64,000 nucleotides of DNA from Hymenobacter polaris (GCF_012927305.1 NZ_JABBGH010000001.1:1426001-1490000); one strand, 5' to 3'; shown: positions 16,270 through 24,562, numbered from the stretch's first letter. A program made the numbers and translations. The notes: a model not told the origin generated them from the letters alone.

Positions 16270-16589
16270 GGTATCGAAAACGTGCGGAACGAAGCAGCTA
16301 CACGTGCGCCAAAGGTAGCGCGGCCGTTTGGGCCAGCCCCCAGGCGGCCGCCGCAACGCAGGCCGCGAACAGCCTAATTTAAGCTGATTTTTAGTTAGTT
16401 GACTTGGGTTTTTACGGCCAAAAGCTCAGCGTTTACGTAGAAGCAAACAGGCACCAGCTACCTGTTATTATTATAAAATTTCTCCTCTTTATCCTAGATG
16501 TTAGGTTGGCTACCTATTGGCTACTTTCTTTGCCTTAAATCAACTGCTTCCTATCCTGCTATATTCTTACTCTTCCGCTTTTTTCGGCT
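16270..16589. other. 320-base divergent intergenic region
   Basis: This gap separates the kinase gene (leftward) from a rightward hypothetical gene. The kinase-proximal half is GC-rich. The other half (16380-16560) is AT-rich and contains TTGG and TTTCTTTG (around 16505 and 16522-16532) that could serve as promoter elements for the gene at 16590. I see no ORF, hairpin or RNA gene. Confidence 0.5.
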
Positions 16590-17039
16590 ATGCTTTCTGG
16601 TTTCCCTTTGCCCCACCGGCTGCTGAGCTTACGCGACGCGCACGGGGCTCCGCTGGCCGATTTTGACTGGCATCCCTCCCTCGACCTGCTCCAGGTGCAC
16701 TGGCACGGGCACCTCACGGCGGCCAGCCTAGTGCATGGCGCGCAAATGGGCCTCAGCCTCGGCGCTTTTGAAGACGCCAAGCTACCGCGCCGCCTGCTTA
16801 CCAACCACGAGCAGGCCTCGGGCAGTTGGGAGGAGGCGCTGCCCTGGCTGCAATACGACTGGCTGCCGCGCGCCCAGGAACGAGGGCTGGCCTTGCTGGC
16901 GCACGTCGCCTCGCCCGACCCCGCCAGCTTCCTCACCCAGCCCGACCACCTGGAGCTGGCCGCGGCGCTGCGGCAGGCTTTTCAGGCCAAGTCGTTTCGC
17001 CACGCGGCAGCGGCCTGGTACTGGCTTACGCATCGGTAG
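16590..17039 (+). CDS. Hypothetical protein, 149 residues
   Basis: The sequence is soluble with no signal peptide. A strand-rich first half (LRDAHGAPLADFDWHPSLDL, LQVHWHGHLTAASLVHG) is followed by a Trp-rich stretch (WEEALPWLQYDWLPRAQERG) and LALLAHVASPD. The alternating strand/helix pattern is reminiscent of STAS/SpoIIAA-like domains common as lineage-specific families in Hymenobacter, but the resemblance is weak. No catalytic residues are evident and the neighbours give no clue. Confidence 0.65.
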   Translation: MLSGFPLPHRLLSLRDAHGAPLADFDWHPSLDLLQVHWHGHLTAASLVHGAQMGLSLGAFEDAKLPRRLLTNHEQASGSWEEALPWLQYDWLPRAQERGLALLAHVASPDPASFLTQPDHLELAAALRQAFQAKSFRHAAAAWYWLTHR

Positions 17040-17058
17040 CCGCGCCGCCTGCTTAGCG

Positions 17059-17583
17059 CTAGTTGAGGCGGTCTTTGGTGGCGCGGGCGGCCTCCAGGGT
17101 GCGAAACTCGCCCTGGTAGCTGCGCACATTCAGGCGTTCGTTCAGGGGCAGCTCTAGCCGCACGGCCTCGTAGCGGGCGTTTAGGCGGCCTAGGGCGGCG
17201 CTGGCCTCGGCCCAGTCGCGGGCACTCCACTGGCGGCGCTGGTCGTGGGTGGCTTCCACGAAGCGGGCGTAGAGGTCGGGCAGCTGCGAGGCGGGCACTT
17301 GGCCCACGTCAATGCTTTCGTGCAGCATCCGGCTTAGCGTGGGGTCGGCGTTGGCGGCGCGGGCCGCCGCCCGCGGGCGAGCCGAGGCTAGCGTGCCCGA
17401 GGCCACCGCGCTGGGGCGGGTGGCGGCAGCGCGGGGCGAGGTGGCGCGGGGCCGGCCGCCTACCAGGTCGCCGCTACGCAGCAGGCTGTCTTGCAAGGAG
17501 TTTTGGGCCTGGGCGGCCAGGGGCAACGCGGCTAGCAGGAGGGCCGCAGCGGCGCGGCGGGTGCCAAAAGGAGAGAGTGTCAT
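17059..17583 (-). CDS. Secreted hypothetical protein
   Basis: A clear signal peptide (TRRAAAALLLAALPLAAQAQ) is followed by a low-complexity Arg/Ala/Pro/Ser linker up to about residue 75 and a helical C-terminal region (MLHESIDVGQVPASQLPDLY, HDQRRQWSARDWAEASAALG). It is likely periplasmic. ATG 17583 places the signal peptide at the N-terminus, with TTTTTTG a few bases upstream. No domain is recognised. Confidence 0.65.
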   Translation of the reverse strand: MTLSPFGTRRAAAALLLAALPLAAQAQNSLQDSLLRSGDLVGGRPRATSPRAAATRPSAVASGTLASARPRAAARAANADPTLSRMLHESIDVGQVPASQLPDLYARFVEATHDQRRQWSARDWAEASAALGRLNARYEAVRLELPLNERLNVRSYQGEFRTLEAARATKDRLN

Positions 17584-17722
17584 ATGAAGGTGCAAAAAAG
17601 AAAAATACTGCCCACGGCTTGCTACTAGTGGGCCGGTTTCAACGCCCTAGGGCCCGCCAGCGTATGCTAAGGCCGGGAAAGTGGGTTTTTTAGCCGACCT
17701 TCGCCCGCTTATCCGTTTGCCC

Positions 17723-18238
17723 ATGCCCTCCGTTCCCGCCCCGGCCGCCCCCTTTGCCATCCAGCCCGCCACCGAGCGCGATATTCCCACCATTATCGCG
17801 CTAGCTGAGGCTACCTGGGAGCCCACGTACCGCTTCATCATCTCCAAGGAGCAGATTGAGTACATGTACCGCGTCATTTACACGCCGGTATCGCTGCGCC
17901 AGCAAATGCGCGAGCAGCACCATCAGTTTCTGCTGGCCTACGTGGCGGGCGAGCCGACGGGCTTCGCTTCCTTTTCGGAGAAGCCCGAGGGCGTGTACCA
18001 CCTCAATAAAATCTACGTACTGCCTTCGCACCAGGGCCAAGGCCTAGGGCAGCAACTCATTGCGGCCGTGGAGCAGGCCGTGCGCCAGGCCGGCGGCCGC
18101 ACCCTTGAGCTGAACGTGAACCGCCACAACCCCGCTATGGCCTTCTACGAGCGCCAGGGCTTTGCCCAGCACCGCGAGGAAGACATCCCCATTGGCCCCT
18201 ACTGGATGAACGACTACGTGCTGCGCAAAGAGCTTTAG
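17723..18238 (+). CDS. GNAT family N-acetyltransferase
   Basis: The protein has the GNAT layout: FAIQPATERDIPTIIALAEA at the start, strand FLLAYVAGEPTGFASF, the acetyl-CoA motif VLPSHQGQGLGQQLIAAVEQ (Q/R-x-x-G-x-G/A), and NRHNPAMAFYERQGF near the end. It transfers an acetyl group to an unidentified amine. The start is chosen at ATG 17723, with TTTG five bases upstream; a GTG at 17681 would add 14 residues that read like spacer. Confidence 0.85.
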   Translation: MPSVPAPAAPFAIQPATERDIPTIIALAEATWEPTYRFIISKEQIEYMYRVIYTPVSLRQQMREQHHQFLLAYVAGEPTGFASFSEKPEGVYHLNKIYVLPSHQGQGLGQQLIAAVEQAVRQAGGRTLELNVNRHNPAMAFYERQGFAQHREEDIPIGPYWMNDYVLRKEL

Positions 18239-18381
18239 CGGATGCGCGGAAGATGGCAAAGGTGGCAGATGCAAAAACGAAAAGTCGTTTCTTTTACAAG
18301 GCTTTTTCTTCCGTCATCCCGTTGCCTCTACACTCATTTTCACATCCGGCACATTTCCTACATTTTTCACATTAACAAAGT

Positions 18382-18609
18382 ATGGCTACCAAACTAACAG
18401 TACTTTCCAATGGCTCGCTTCGCGTAGAGGGCAACGATTTTGAGCTGGTTGACGCCCAGGGCCAGCCCTACGGCCTAGGGGGCCGCCAGCGCATCAGCAT
18501 CTGCCGCTGCGGTCTGAGCGCCCAGAAGCCTTTCTGCGACGGCTCGCATAAGGGCCACTTCGAGCACGACGCCACGGCGTTCGACTTGCCCGCGCCGAAA
18601 GTGAGCTAA
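18382..18609 (+). CDS. CDGSH iron-sulfur domain protein
   Basis: The 75-residue protein carries the [2Fe-2S] motif CRCGLSAQKPFCDGSHKGHF, with ligands Cys41, Cys43, Cys52 and His56, the 3-Cys-1-His set of mitoNEET-type proteins. The N-terminal half is a short beta region. It probably transfers electrons or Fe-S clusters in the cytosol. No redox partner lies next to it. Confidence 0.93.
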   Translation: MATKLTVLSNGSLRVEGNDFELVDAQGQPYGLGGRQRISICRCGLSAQKPFCDGSHKGHFEHDATAFDLPAPKVS

Positions 18610-18620
18610 CCCGCTTTTTC

Positions 18621-19148
18621 TCAGCTGCCAGCCCGCTTCAGCTCCCATCGCCAAAGGGGGCCTTCGGTTTGGTCGTAGAGGTCAGCTACCTTGGTGAAGC
18701 GGTGGTTAAGCAGTACGCGCGTGGACGCGTTGAGCACCGCGAGCGTATGGGCCATAATGGCCGTGACCGAGGGGTGCGTAAAGGCCTGCTCTACCAAGGC
18801 CCCTGCGAATGCGGTGGCCAGGCCGCGGCTCCGGTACTCATCGGCCACCTCGTAGCCCAGCTCCACGACGCCCTCCGCCGTGGGGGGGCCGTGGTAGCCG
18901 CCGCTGCCCACCAGCGTATTGTCGGGCAGGTGTATCAAGAGGTACGTCCACCAGTGGGCGGCGCCGGGGTCGGCTTGCAGCTGGCTGAGCGTAAAGCGCA
19001 GCGAATCAATTCGGTTTTCTACCCAGTCGTCGGGCACGCGCACCCCTAGGGCACGCCCTAGCTCGGCGCTGCTCCCGAGGGCCTGCTGCAGCAGCTCGGG
19101 CGTAGCGGCTACCAGCTGAATAGTCGAGGGGCGGGCAGACGGCGACAT
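18621..19148 (-). CDS. GNAT family N-acetyltransferase (RimJ/RimL-like)
   Basis: Recognisable parts are LGRALGVRVPDDWVENR near the start, the strand TLVGSGGYHGPP, and VVELGYEVADEYRSRGLATA, which combines the family's ELGY motif with the acetyl-CoA loop R-S-R-G-L-A-T. The later LAVLNASTRVLLNHRF fits the N-x-x-S-x-x-V-L signature. It is convergent with the CDGSH gene, with 11 bases between stops. The substrate is unknown. Confidence 0.85.
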   Translation of the reverse strand: MSPSARPSTIQLVAATPELLQQALGSSAELGRALGVRVPDDWVENRIDSLRFTLSQLQADPGAAHWWTYLLIHLPDNTLVGSGGYHGPPTAEGVVELGYEVADEYRSRGLATAFAGALVEQAFTHPSVTAIMAHTLAVLNASTRVLLNHRFTKVADLYDQTEGPLWRWELKRAGS

Positions 19149-19228
19149 ACTGCCCAGTACGCCGCGCGGAAGCTCGCTGTTGCCGCAACGCGCGCGGGGC
19201 GGCCCGGCTGAGGCTACTGCCTTGGCCG

Positions 19229-20257
19229 TTAGCCCCTAGGCCCCAGCATCAGCCACAGGTTCTGGCGCACGATGTCGCCCATCGAGTCGCACTTGTTGAA
19301 CTTCTGGGTGCGGTGGTAGCGGTTGAGGGCAGTTTTTAGCTCCTCGATTTTTTCGGGCGTCGACAGGTGGTGGGCGCGCATCACGTCGAGCAGCGCTTTC
19401 AGCCGGTGCCGCTCGGCGCGGGCGCGGCGGGCCATCAGGGTGCGCTCCTCGGCCTGGTACTGGCGCAGGGTGCTGGGGCGCAGCAGCCGGGCGCACAGCT
19501 CCACCACGGCGTGGTTGTCGGGGAAGCTCTGGGGCAAATACATGGCGCGGCGGCCCTCGTAGCTCTGCTGGTCGAAGTCGATGGCCCGCACCCGGTACTG
19601 CTCGTCCTCGAAGTCGGGCGTCACGGCCACCACGTAGTTGTAGGCGCGCATGTCGCCCAGCAGCCGGGCAAAGCAGCGCTCATTGAATTTCACAAACTCC
19701 TTGGCGATGCGCACTTGGTTGAGGTGGGGCTGCTGCAGCCGCTGCCGAATGAAGTCATCGCCCGGAATGCCGGCAATGTGCTCCTCAATCAGCGTATTGG
19801 TGTTGTCAACCAGAAAGTTAATGGAATTAGGCGACAGCAGGTGCTCCAGCTCCAGGCCGTAGAGGCGCGAGGCGTCGGCCTGCTTCACGTAGAAGTAGTC
19901 GAAGTTATCGTTGAGCTGGTTGAGGATGCGCACCCGAAACGGGTTGGAGTTGCCGAAACGGCAGTAGTCGATGCGGTCGGCCAGCAGGTCGTCGGCAAAG
20001 GAGAGGTCGCCGGCCGTTTTCAGCAGCGCATACACCTGCACCAGGCCCTGGCTTAGCTCCAGCAGGGCGCTGGGCTCGTAAAAAACCGTTTGCCACAGCG
20101 TGTCCTTGCCGGTGCGGTCGAGCAGCGGAAACGAATTGCTGAAGCGCCGCAAGTCGGCGTAGCTCACGGGCAGCGGCACCTCGCGGTCGTAGTCGCGCAG
20201 GTATTGGCGCAGGGCCGGCGTGAGCGGGTAGCTCGGCTTCTTGCGGGAGATGTTCAT
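19229..20257 (-). CDS. Conserved hypothetical protein, 342 residues
   Basis: I do not recognise a named domain. The protein is soluble and charged and begins MNISRKKPSYPLTPALRQYL. A central block, GDMRAYNYVVAVTP followed by YRVRAIDFDQQSYEG, loosely resembles the catalytic and metal-binding segments of kinase-like folds (G-D...N, D-F-D), but no nucleotide loop is clear. The C-terminus is helical and basic (RRARAERHRLKALLDVMRAH). Its start lies next to an inverted repeat of the ATGTGAAAA family. Confidence 0.7.
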   Translation of the reverse strand: MNISRKKPSYPLTPALRQYLRDYDREVPLPVSYADLRRFSNSFPLLDRTGKDTLWQTVFYEPSALLELSQGLVQVYALLKTAGDLSFADDLLADRIDYCRFGNSNPFRVRILNQLNDNFDYFYVKQADASRLYGLELEHLLSPNSINFLVDNTNTLIEEHIAGIPGDDFIRQRLQQPHLNQVRIAKEFVKFNERCFARLLGDMRAYNYVVAVTPDFEDEQYRVRAIDFDQQSYEGRRAMYLPQSFPDNHAVVELCARLLRPSTLRQYQAEERTLMARRARAERHRLKALLDVMRAHHLSTPEKIEELKTALNRYHRTQKFNKCDSMGDIVRQNLWLMLGPRG

Positions 20258-20263
20258 AGCTTT

Positions 20264-20383
20264 TTAATGTGAAGATGTGAGAATGTGGAAGACGTGAAAA
20301 TAAACCAATAGGGCAGTTTACTTATGAGCAGCCAACCACGCTATTCATTTTCACATCTTCCACATTCTCACATCTTCACATTA
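20264..20383. repeat. Intergenic inverted repeat, ATGTGAAAA family
   Basis: TTAATGTGAAGATGTGAGAA and TGTGGAAGACGTGAAAAT (20264-20301) pair with the reverse complement at 20346-20383 over 38 bp with a single mismatch. The sequence is itself built of repeated ATGTGxxGA units. It lies between two minus-strand genes, in the region where the promoter of the downstream one should be. Confidence 0.88.
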
Positions 20384-20391
20384 AATAATTA

Positions 20392-20646
20392 TCATCCCGC
20401 CAGCTCGTTTATCAGCTCCACGTACTGCTGGCGAGCGGCGTCTTTGCTGAGGCCAGCCAGCTGGTGCCAGGCGTCGTGCTTGGCAATGGCCTTGAAGTCG
20501 AAGCCGCCGGGGCGGGGGCCGGTGGCGTCGCCCTCGGTGGCTTGCTTGTAGAGGGCGTAGAGCTGCAGCAGCACGGTGTTGCTGGGCTTGGTGGGCAGCT
20601 GCTGGGCGCGCTGGGCGGCGGCCTCAAAATCGGCTTGGGAAGTCAT
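20392..20646 (-). CDS. Acyl-CoA-binding protein
   Basis: The 84-residue protein has the four-helix ACBP pattern: DFEAAAQRAQQLPTKPSN, LLQLYALYKQATEGDATGPR and FDFKAIAKHDAWHQLAGLSK, ending in AARQQYVELINEL. The YALYKQAT and K-x-x-A-W residues bind the acyl-CoA phosphate and adenine. It buffers or delivers long-chain acyl-CoA in the cytosol. The ATG at 20646 gives the normal length. Confidence 0.93.
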   Translation of the reverse strand: MTSQADFEAAAQRAQQLPTKPSNTVLLQLYALYKQATEGDATGPRPGGFDFKAIAKHDAWHQLAGLSKDAARQQYVELINELAG

Positions 20647-20743
20647 GGTAAAAAACTGCGAAAAAAAGAGAGAATACGGGGAGGCGGCACGTAGCTTGCG
20701 GCGGGCCATAGGCCCTCCATCTCCCGTTTTTCACCCCATCCCG

Positions 20744-22051
20744 ATGCGCAAAGCTACCCACCTGCTTTCTACTCTGGCCCTGCTGGGCCTGGCTGTTACT
20801 CCGGCCCTGGCCCAAAAAACCTACCTGCACTGCGGCCACCTGCTCGACGTGCGCGCCGGCCGCCTGCTGGGCCCCCAAACGCTGGTGGTAGAGCGCGGCC
20901 GCATCGTGGCCGTGCAGGCGGGCTACACCGCCCCGGCCGGCCCCACCGATAAGGTCATCAACCTTGAAAACCAGACGGTGCTGCCCGGTCTCATCGACTG
21001 CCACGTGCACCTGGAGAGCACGCCCAGCCGCAATTCCTTTCGCGAGCGCTTCACCCTCAACCCCGCCGACGTCGCCTACCGCGCCGAGGCCAACGCCCTG
21101 GTGACGCTGCGGGCGGGCTTCACCACGGTGCGCGACTGCGGCGGCTCGGGCATCAACATTGCCTTGCGCAAGGCCGTGGCGCAGGGGCTGGTGCCGGGGC
21201 CGCGCATCTACGCGGCGGGCACGGCCATTTCGAGCACCGGCGGGCACATGGACGACACCGACGGCCTGAGCGACTTTATGATTGAGCGCCTGCACCCCGG
21301 CACCGCCGACGGGGTGGCCAACGGCCCCGAGCAGTGCCAGCAGGCCGTGCGCGAGCAGTTTCGGCGCGGGGCCGACCTCATCAAGATTGCCAGCACCGGC
21401 GGCGTGCTCGACCTGAGCAAGGACGGCAGCGGCGCCCAATATTCGGAGGCCGAAATTCGGGCCGTGGTGCAAACCGCGCGCGATTTGGGCCTGCCCGTGG
21501 CCTGCCACGCCCACGGCGCCGAAGGCATCAAGCGGGCGGTGCGGGCCGGCGTCACCAGCATCGAGCACGGCTCGCTGCTCGATGCCGAAGCCATGCAGCT
21601 GATGGCTAAAAGCCGCACCTGGTACGTGCCCACTATCATCGCCGGCAAGTCGGTGGCCGACACCGCCCGGCGCCACCCCGACTACTTTCCGCCCGTGGTG
21701 GCGGGCAAGGCACTCAGCATCGGCTCGCAACTGCAAGCCACCTTCGGCAAGGCCATCAAGCAAAACGTGCGGGTGGCCTTCGGCACCGACGCGGGCGTGT
21801 ACCGCCACGGCCAGAACGCATTGGAATTCACCTACATGACTGAAGCCGGCATGGCGCCCCTAGAGGCCATCCGGGCTGCCACACTCAACGCCGCCGAGCT
21901 AGTGGGCGACCCGCAGAGCCTGGGCACCCTCGAAGCCGGCCACTACGCCGACGTGGTAGCCGTGGCCGGCGACCCGCTGCGCGACGTATCCTTGCTCACC
22001 AAGCCCACCTTTGTGATGAAGGAAGGCGTGGTGTATGTAGGTAAGCAATGA
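20744..22051 (+). CDS. Secreted amidohydrolase (metal-dependent, imidazolonepropionase/prolidase-like)
   Basis: A signal peptide (THLLSTLALLGLAVTPALAQ) precedes an amidohydrolase fold. Visible metal residues are the HVH of PGLIDCHVHLES, the carboxylated-lysine candidate in ADLIKIASTGG, a His in LPVACHAHGAEG, another in TSIEHGSLLD, and the Asp of VAFGTDAGVYRHG. The closest family is the prolidase-like group that hydrolyses Xaa-Pro dipeptides or N-acyl amides, acting in the periplasm. ATG 20744 is the only start that gives the signal peptide. Confidence 0.9.
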   Translation: MRKATHLLSTLALLGLAVTPALAQKTYLHCGHLLDVRAGRLLGPQTLVVERGRIVAVQAGYTAPAGPTDKVINLENQTVLPGLIDCHVHLESTPSRNSFRERFTLNPADVAYRAEANALVTLRAGFTTVRDCGGSGINIALRKAVAQGLVPGPRIYAAGTAISSTGGHMDDTDGLSDFMIERLHPGTADGVANGPEQCQQAVREQFRRGADLIKIASTGGVLDLSKDGSGAQYSEAEIRAVVQTARDLGLPVACHAHGAEGIKRAVRAGVTSIEHGSLLDAEAMQLMAKSRTWYVPTIIAGKSVADTARRHPDYFPPVVAGKALSIGSQLQATFGKAIKQNVRVAFGTDAGVYRHGQNALEFTYMTEAGMAPLEAIRAATLNAAELVGDPQSLGTLEAGHYADVVAVAGDPLRDVSLLTKPTFVMKEGVVYVGKQ

Positions 22052-22077
22052 TTAACGTTTAGTGATTAGTGAATAGG

Positions 22078-22187
22078 GAGCAATAAAAGACCGTCATGCT
22101 GAGCTTGCCGAAGCATCTCTACCGAACAACCCTAGCGGAGCGGTAGAGATGCTTCGGCAAGCTCAGCATGACGGTCTTTTATTGCTC
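22078..22187. repeat. Intergenic palindrome, GTCATGCTGAGC family, perfect 47-bp arms
   Basis: GAGCAATAAAAGACC plus GTCATGCTGAGCTTGCCGAA and GCATCTCTACCG (22078-22124) are matched without mismatch by the reverse complement at 22141-22187. Only 16 bases lie between the arms. It separates two convergent genes. Confidence 0.95.
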
Positions 22188-22202
22188 GTAGTTTACTGCT
22201 CC

Positions 22203-22931
22203 TTACTTCACCACTTCCACCTTCATGGGCACCTCTTTGATGGGCCAGTTGTCTTGGGGGTCAACGGGTTCCTGGGAGATTTTCCTCACTACGTCCAAGC
22301 CCTCGATTACCTGGCCGAAAACGGTGTACTTACCGTCGAGGGCGGGCACGCCGCCCTGCGTGGCGTACACCTGCACCTGGGCGGGCGTAAGGGGCCGGCC
22401 GGCCAGGGCCCGCGACTGGGCGGGCGGGTAGCGCGGGCCTAGGGCAAAATAGAAATCGGTATTAGACGACAGGCGCTTAGGGTTTTCCTCGTCGTCGTAG
22501 CGGGCCATGCCGAGGGCACCGTTCTGGTGGAAGTGCGCGGGCCGAATTTCGGGCGGCAGGTGGTACTTGTGCAGCCGAATGAGGCGCGGGCCACTGGTTT
22601 GGCCGCCCTGCACGGCAAAGCCCTTCACCACCCGGTTGAACACGGTTTCGCTGAACACCCCACGCCGCGTCAGCAGCAGAAAATTAGCTTTGTGGATGGG
22701 CGTATCGTCGAAGAGCTTCACGCGCACATTACCCAGCCGGGTATGGAATAGCACCTCCGAGCCGGGATACTGGCGGCCGTAGGCCAGCAGCGCGGCCGGC
22801 GCGGTTTCGTCGGTGAGGGCCGCAATGTCGGGGCCCGGCGGCGGGGGCGGCAGGGCTACGGCCACCGGCTGCTCGGGGGCCGTGGTGCAGGCCGCCGCGC
22901 CCAGCAGCAGGCAGTAAAGCAGGTTTTTCAT
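22203..22931 (-). CDS. Peptidylprolyl isomerase (cyclophilin type), lipoprotein
   Basis: MKNLLYCLLLGAAAC is a lipoprotein signal with the lipobox ending at Cys15. The cyclophilin core includes LGNVRVKLFDDTPIHKANFL, VFNRVVKGFAVQGG (the F-x-R-V-x-x-x-F-x-x-Q-G motif) and YTVFGQVIEGLDVVRKI. A proline-rich linker joins anchor and domain. An insertion of about 50 residues (ENPKRLSSNTDFYFALG onward) separates the two halves. It should assist folding at the periplasmic face. The stop lies 16 bases from a palindrome. Confidence 0.92.
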   Translation of the reverse strand: MKNLLYCLLLGAAACTTAPEQPVAVALPPPPPGPDIAALTDETAPAALLAYGRQYPGSEVLFHTRLGNVRVKLFDDTPIHKANFLLLTRRGVFSETVFNRVVKGFAVQGGQTSGPRLIRLHKYHLPPEIRPAHFHQNGALGMARYDDEENPKRLSSNTDFYFALGPRYPPAQSRALAGRPLTPAQVQVYATQGGVPALDGKYTVFGQVIEGLDVVRKISQEPVDPQDNWPIKEVPMKVEVVK

Positions 22932-22998
22932 GCGCAATGGGAAGCAAAAGCCCCTGGGTGAAGAAACGCAAAAGTCGGTTCTGATGCACACTTAAAAA

Positions 22999-23035
22999 AG
23001 AACGTCCTGCTGAGCTAGCCGCAGCAGGACGTTCT
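22999..23035 (-). terminator. Terminator of the phospholipase-like gene
   Basis: AGAACGTCCTGCTG pairs perfectly with CAGCAGGACGTTCT; on the minus strand the stem is followed by a T-run (complement of AAAAAA at 22994-22999). Confidence 0.85.
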
Positions 23036-23076
23036 GGGGGGCAGCGCGCCGCTGCTGCTCCTGTGCCCCTAGGGCC

Positions 23077-24249
23077 CTACTCCCACCCCGTGGGGGCAGG
23101 CTTGGCCTTGGTTTTGGCCGGGGGCGCGGCGGCGGGCTTCACCTTCACTTTCACCTTTTCGATGGGCGCGGGGCTAGGGGCGTCGGCGGGGGCGGTGGGC
23201 TCAGGGGGCGGCGGGGCCACCATCTCACCGTCGGCGGCGCGAATGTCGTCGGCGGCGCGCACCTTTTGCTCGGGCTGCTGGGCTAGTAGCAGGCGCTCGG
23301 GCGCCAGCGTATTGGCCCGGAAGCCCTTAAGGTCGATGGCCAGCCGGGCTTTCTCCTCGGCCGTGGGCCGGCTCATAAGCTTGCTCACGTCGGGCCGGCC
23401 GGCCTCCTGCCAGGCCGTCAGCCAAAGGGCCGCCACGAAGGGCGCCGCCGTTTTGAGGCGGTAGTCGACCATGCCCCCTACCTCCTTGTTGTAGGCGTCG
23501 GCAAAGGCGTCGGAGTAGCGGCGCTGGGTGCGGCCAAATTTGTGGGCGTAGGCAAACTTGGTTTGGGGCGTGAAGCCGTGGCTAACCTTGGTTTCCAAGT
23601 CGAAGGTGGCTGTGAGGAAGCCGTAGCTGTACTGCAGCGCCGCCCAGGTTTCGGCCAGTGGGTCCTTCAGGGGCTTAGCCGTTTCGCCATCGAGCTTGTA
23701 GGTGGTCAGGTAGCGCTCGGGCAATTGGTTTTCCCACAAGGCCAGCATGCCGGGCTGGTTGGTAAGCTGGCCGTCGTAGTTGGTGGTGGTGCGCAGGGGC
23801 GAGAAGGCGTCGGCGGCGTAGCTGCTCAGCTCGGCCGAAGCCCGCACAATGGTCGTGCTATCCCCTTCCTGCCAGGCCTTTACTAAGCGGTCCTTCACTT
23901 CCATAATGGCCCAGGGCAACGTGCCGTATTTGCGCAGGGTGTCGGCCGAGAACTTGGTTACCGCCTCGTCGTAGTCGCGGGGCACTTTGGCAAAGGGGTT
24001 GGTTTCGCTGTAGTGGTCGAGCTTGATGAAGTGGCGCCGGTTTTCCTGGTCGTCGGCGGGCGGCAGGCTGCTTTGGCGCACTAGCTCGGACAAGTGCCGA
24101 AAATAAAAGCTTTGCAGCGACGCGGGCAACTCGTACACTGCTACTTGCGTGATAACGCGGTGCCCAAAAATGCCCCAGGCGCGGGCCGCCGGCGCGGCGG
24201 GCCCCAGTAGGCAAGCCGCCAGCCCGAGGCACAACCATAATTTTTTCAT
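23077..24249 (-). CDS. Zinc-dependent phospholipase C/S1 nuclease-like protein with lost zinc ligands
   Basis: A signal peptide ending at AARA precedes Trp25, the N-terminal Trp of the PLC/P1-nuclease fold, in WGIFGHRVITQVAVYELP. The family's RHYIDIDHY appears as RRHFIKLDHY. The block expected to hold the zinc ligands, normally of the type H-Y-x-x-D-A-H-x-P-L-H, reads SSYAADAFSPLRTTTNYDGQ, and the later H-G-I-H appears as PGMLALWE. So Ser143, Phe149, Arg153 and Leu169 stand where histidines are expected; Asp147 and His30 remain. A Pro/Lys-rich tail (PAPIEKVKVKVKPAAAPP) ends the protein. It is probably periplasmic and, if so, a non-catalytic member. Confidence 0.75.
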   Translation of the reverse strand: MKKLWLCLGLAACLLGPAAPAARAWGIFGHRVITQVAVYELPASLQSFYFRHLSELVRQSSLPPADDQENRRHFIKLDHYSETNPFAKVPRDYDEAVTKFSADTLRKYGTLPWAIMEVKDRLVKAWQEGDSTTIVRASAELSSYAADAFSPLRTTTNYDGQLTNQPGMLALWENQLPERYLTTYKLDGETAKPLKDPLAETWAALQYSYGFLTATFDLETKVSHGFTPQTKFAYAHKFGRTQRRYSDAFADAYNKEVGGMVDYRLKTAAPFVAALWLTAWQEAGRPDVSKLMSRPTAEEKARLAIDLKGFRANTLAPERLLLAQQPEQKVRAADDIRAADGEMVAPPPPEPTAPADAPSPAPIEKVKVKVKPAAAPPAKTKAKPAPTGWE

Positions 24250-24562
24250 AATGAATAAGTAAAAAGGATAATTAGGTGGGAGTTGACTTACCCTAGGGCC
24301 CTAAGTTCGGGCGGGGCGGGCATATTTCCCGCCGCCTGGCTTAGTTGCCCTGGGCCCACGGGCGCGGTCAAGCCACCAAACGAGCAGAAAAAACTACCGG
24401 CCCGCGGCGATTCATTACCCAGCGCGTATGTTTATGCTTTGGGACTTCGTAAAGCCCCTGGCTGTAGCGGTGAAAAGCCCGGCTCTCGCAAGACGGCCGG
24501 GCTTTTTTTACTTTTTCGCGTCGGGTAGGGCCTAGAGTGTCTGTCCCTTTCTTTCTTAATCT
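24250..24562. other. 312-base divergent intergenic region
   Basis: Between two divergent genes lie a CCTAGGGCCC motif near 24290, a GC-rich stretch without recognisable signals, and a strong terminator at 24473-24509 with a -7-like box (TATGTTTA, 24427-24434) before it. No convincing ORF is present. Confidence 0.6.
24473..24509 (+). terminator. Strong terminator with no upstream gene
   Basis: AAAAGCCCGGC pairs with GCCGGGCTTTT around an 11-base loop and is followed by TTTT. There is no rightward gene upstream, so it would end either a leader transcript of the gene at 24563 or a small RNA of about 70 bases. Confidence 0.8.

Noticed and set aside
18250..18372. A third ATGTGAAAA-type inverted repeat before the CDGSH gene
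   Set aside because: Only the right-hand arm (TTTTCACATCCGGCACATTT region) is recognisable; the left side is too degenerate to call.
19229..20257. Calling the 342-residue hypothetical protein a kinase
   Set aside because: Only a weak G-D...D-F-D resemblance exists and no nucleotide-binding loop could be identified.
20624..21808. A 394-codon open frame antisense to the amidohydrolase gene, and similar long antisense frames (for example 11649-12536, 30860-31891, 3278-4087)
   Set aside because: High GC leaves antisense frames open; their translations are His/Val/Gly/Ala-rich with no domain, while the opposite strand encodes clear families.
24427..24530. Tiny ORF starting MFMLWDFVKPLA before the secreted protein gene
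   Set aside because: It runs through the terminator stem and T-run and lacks any sign of coding; the structure explains the sequence better.
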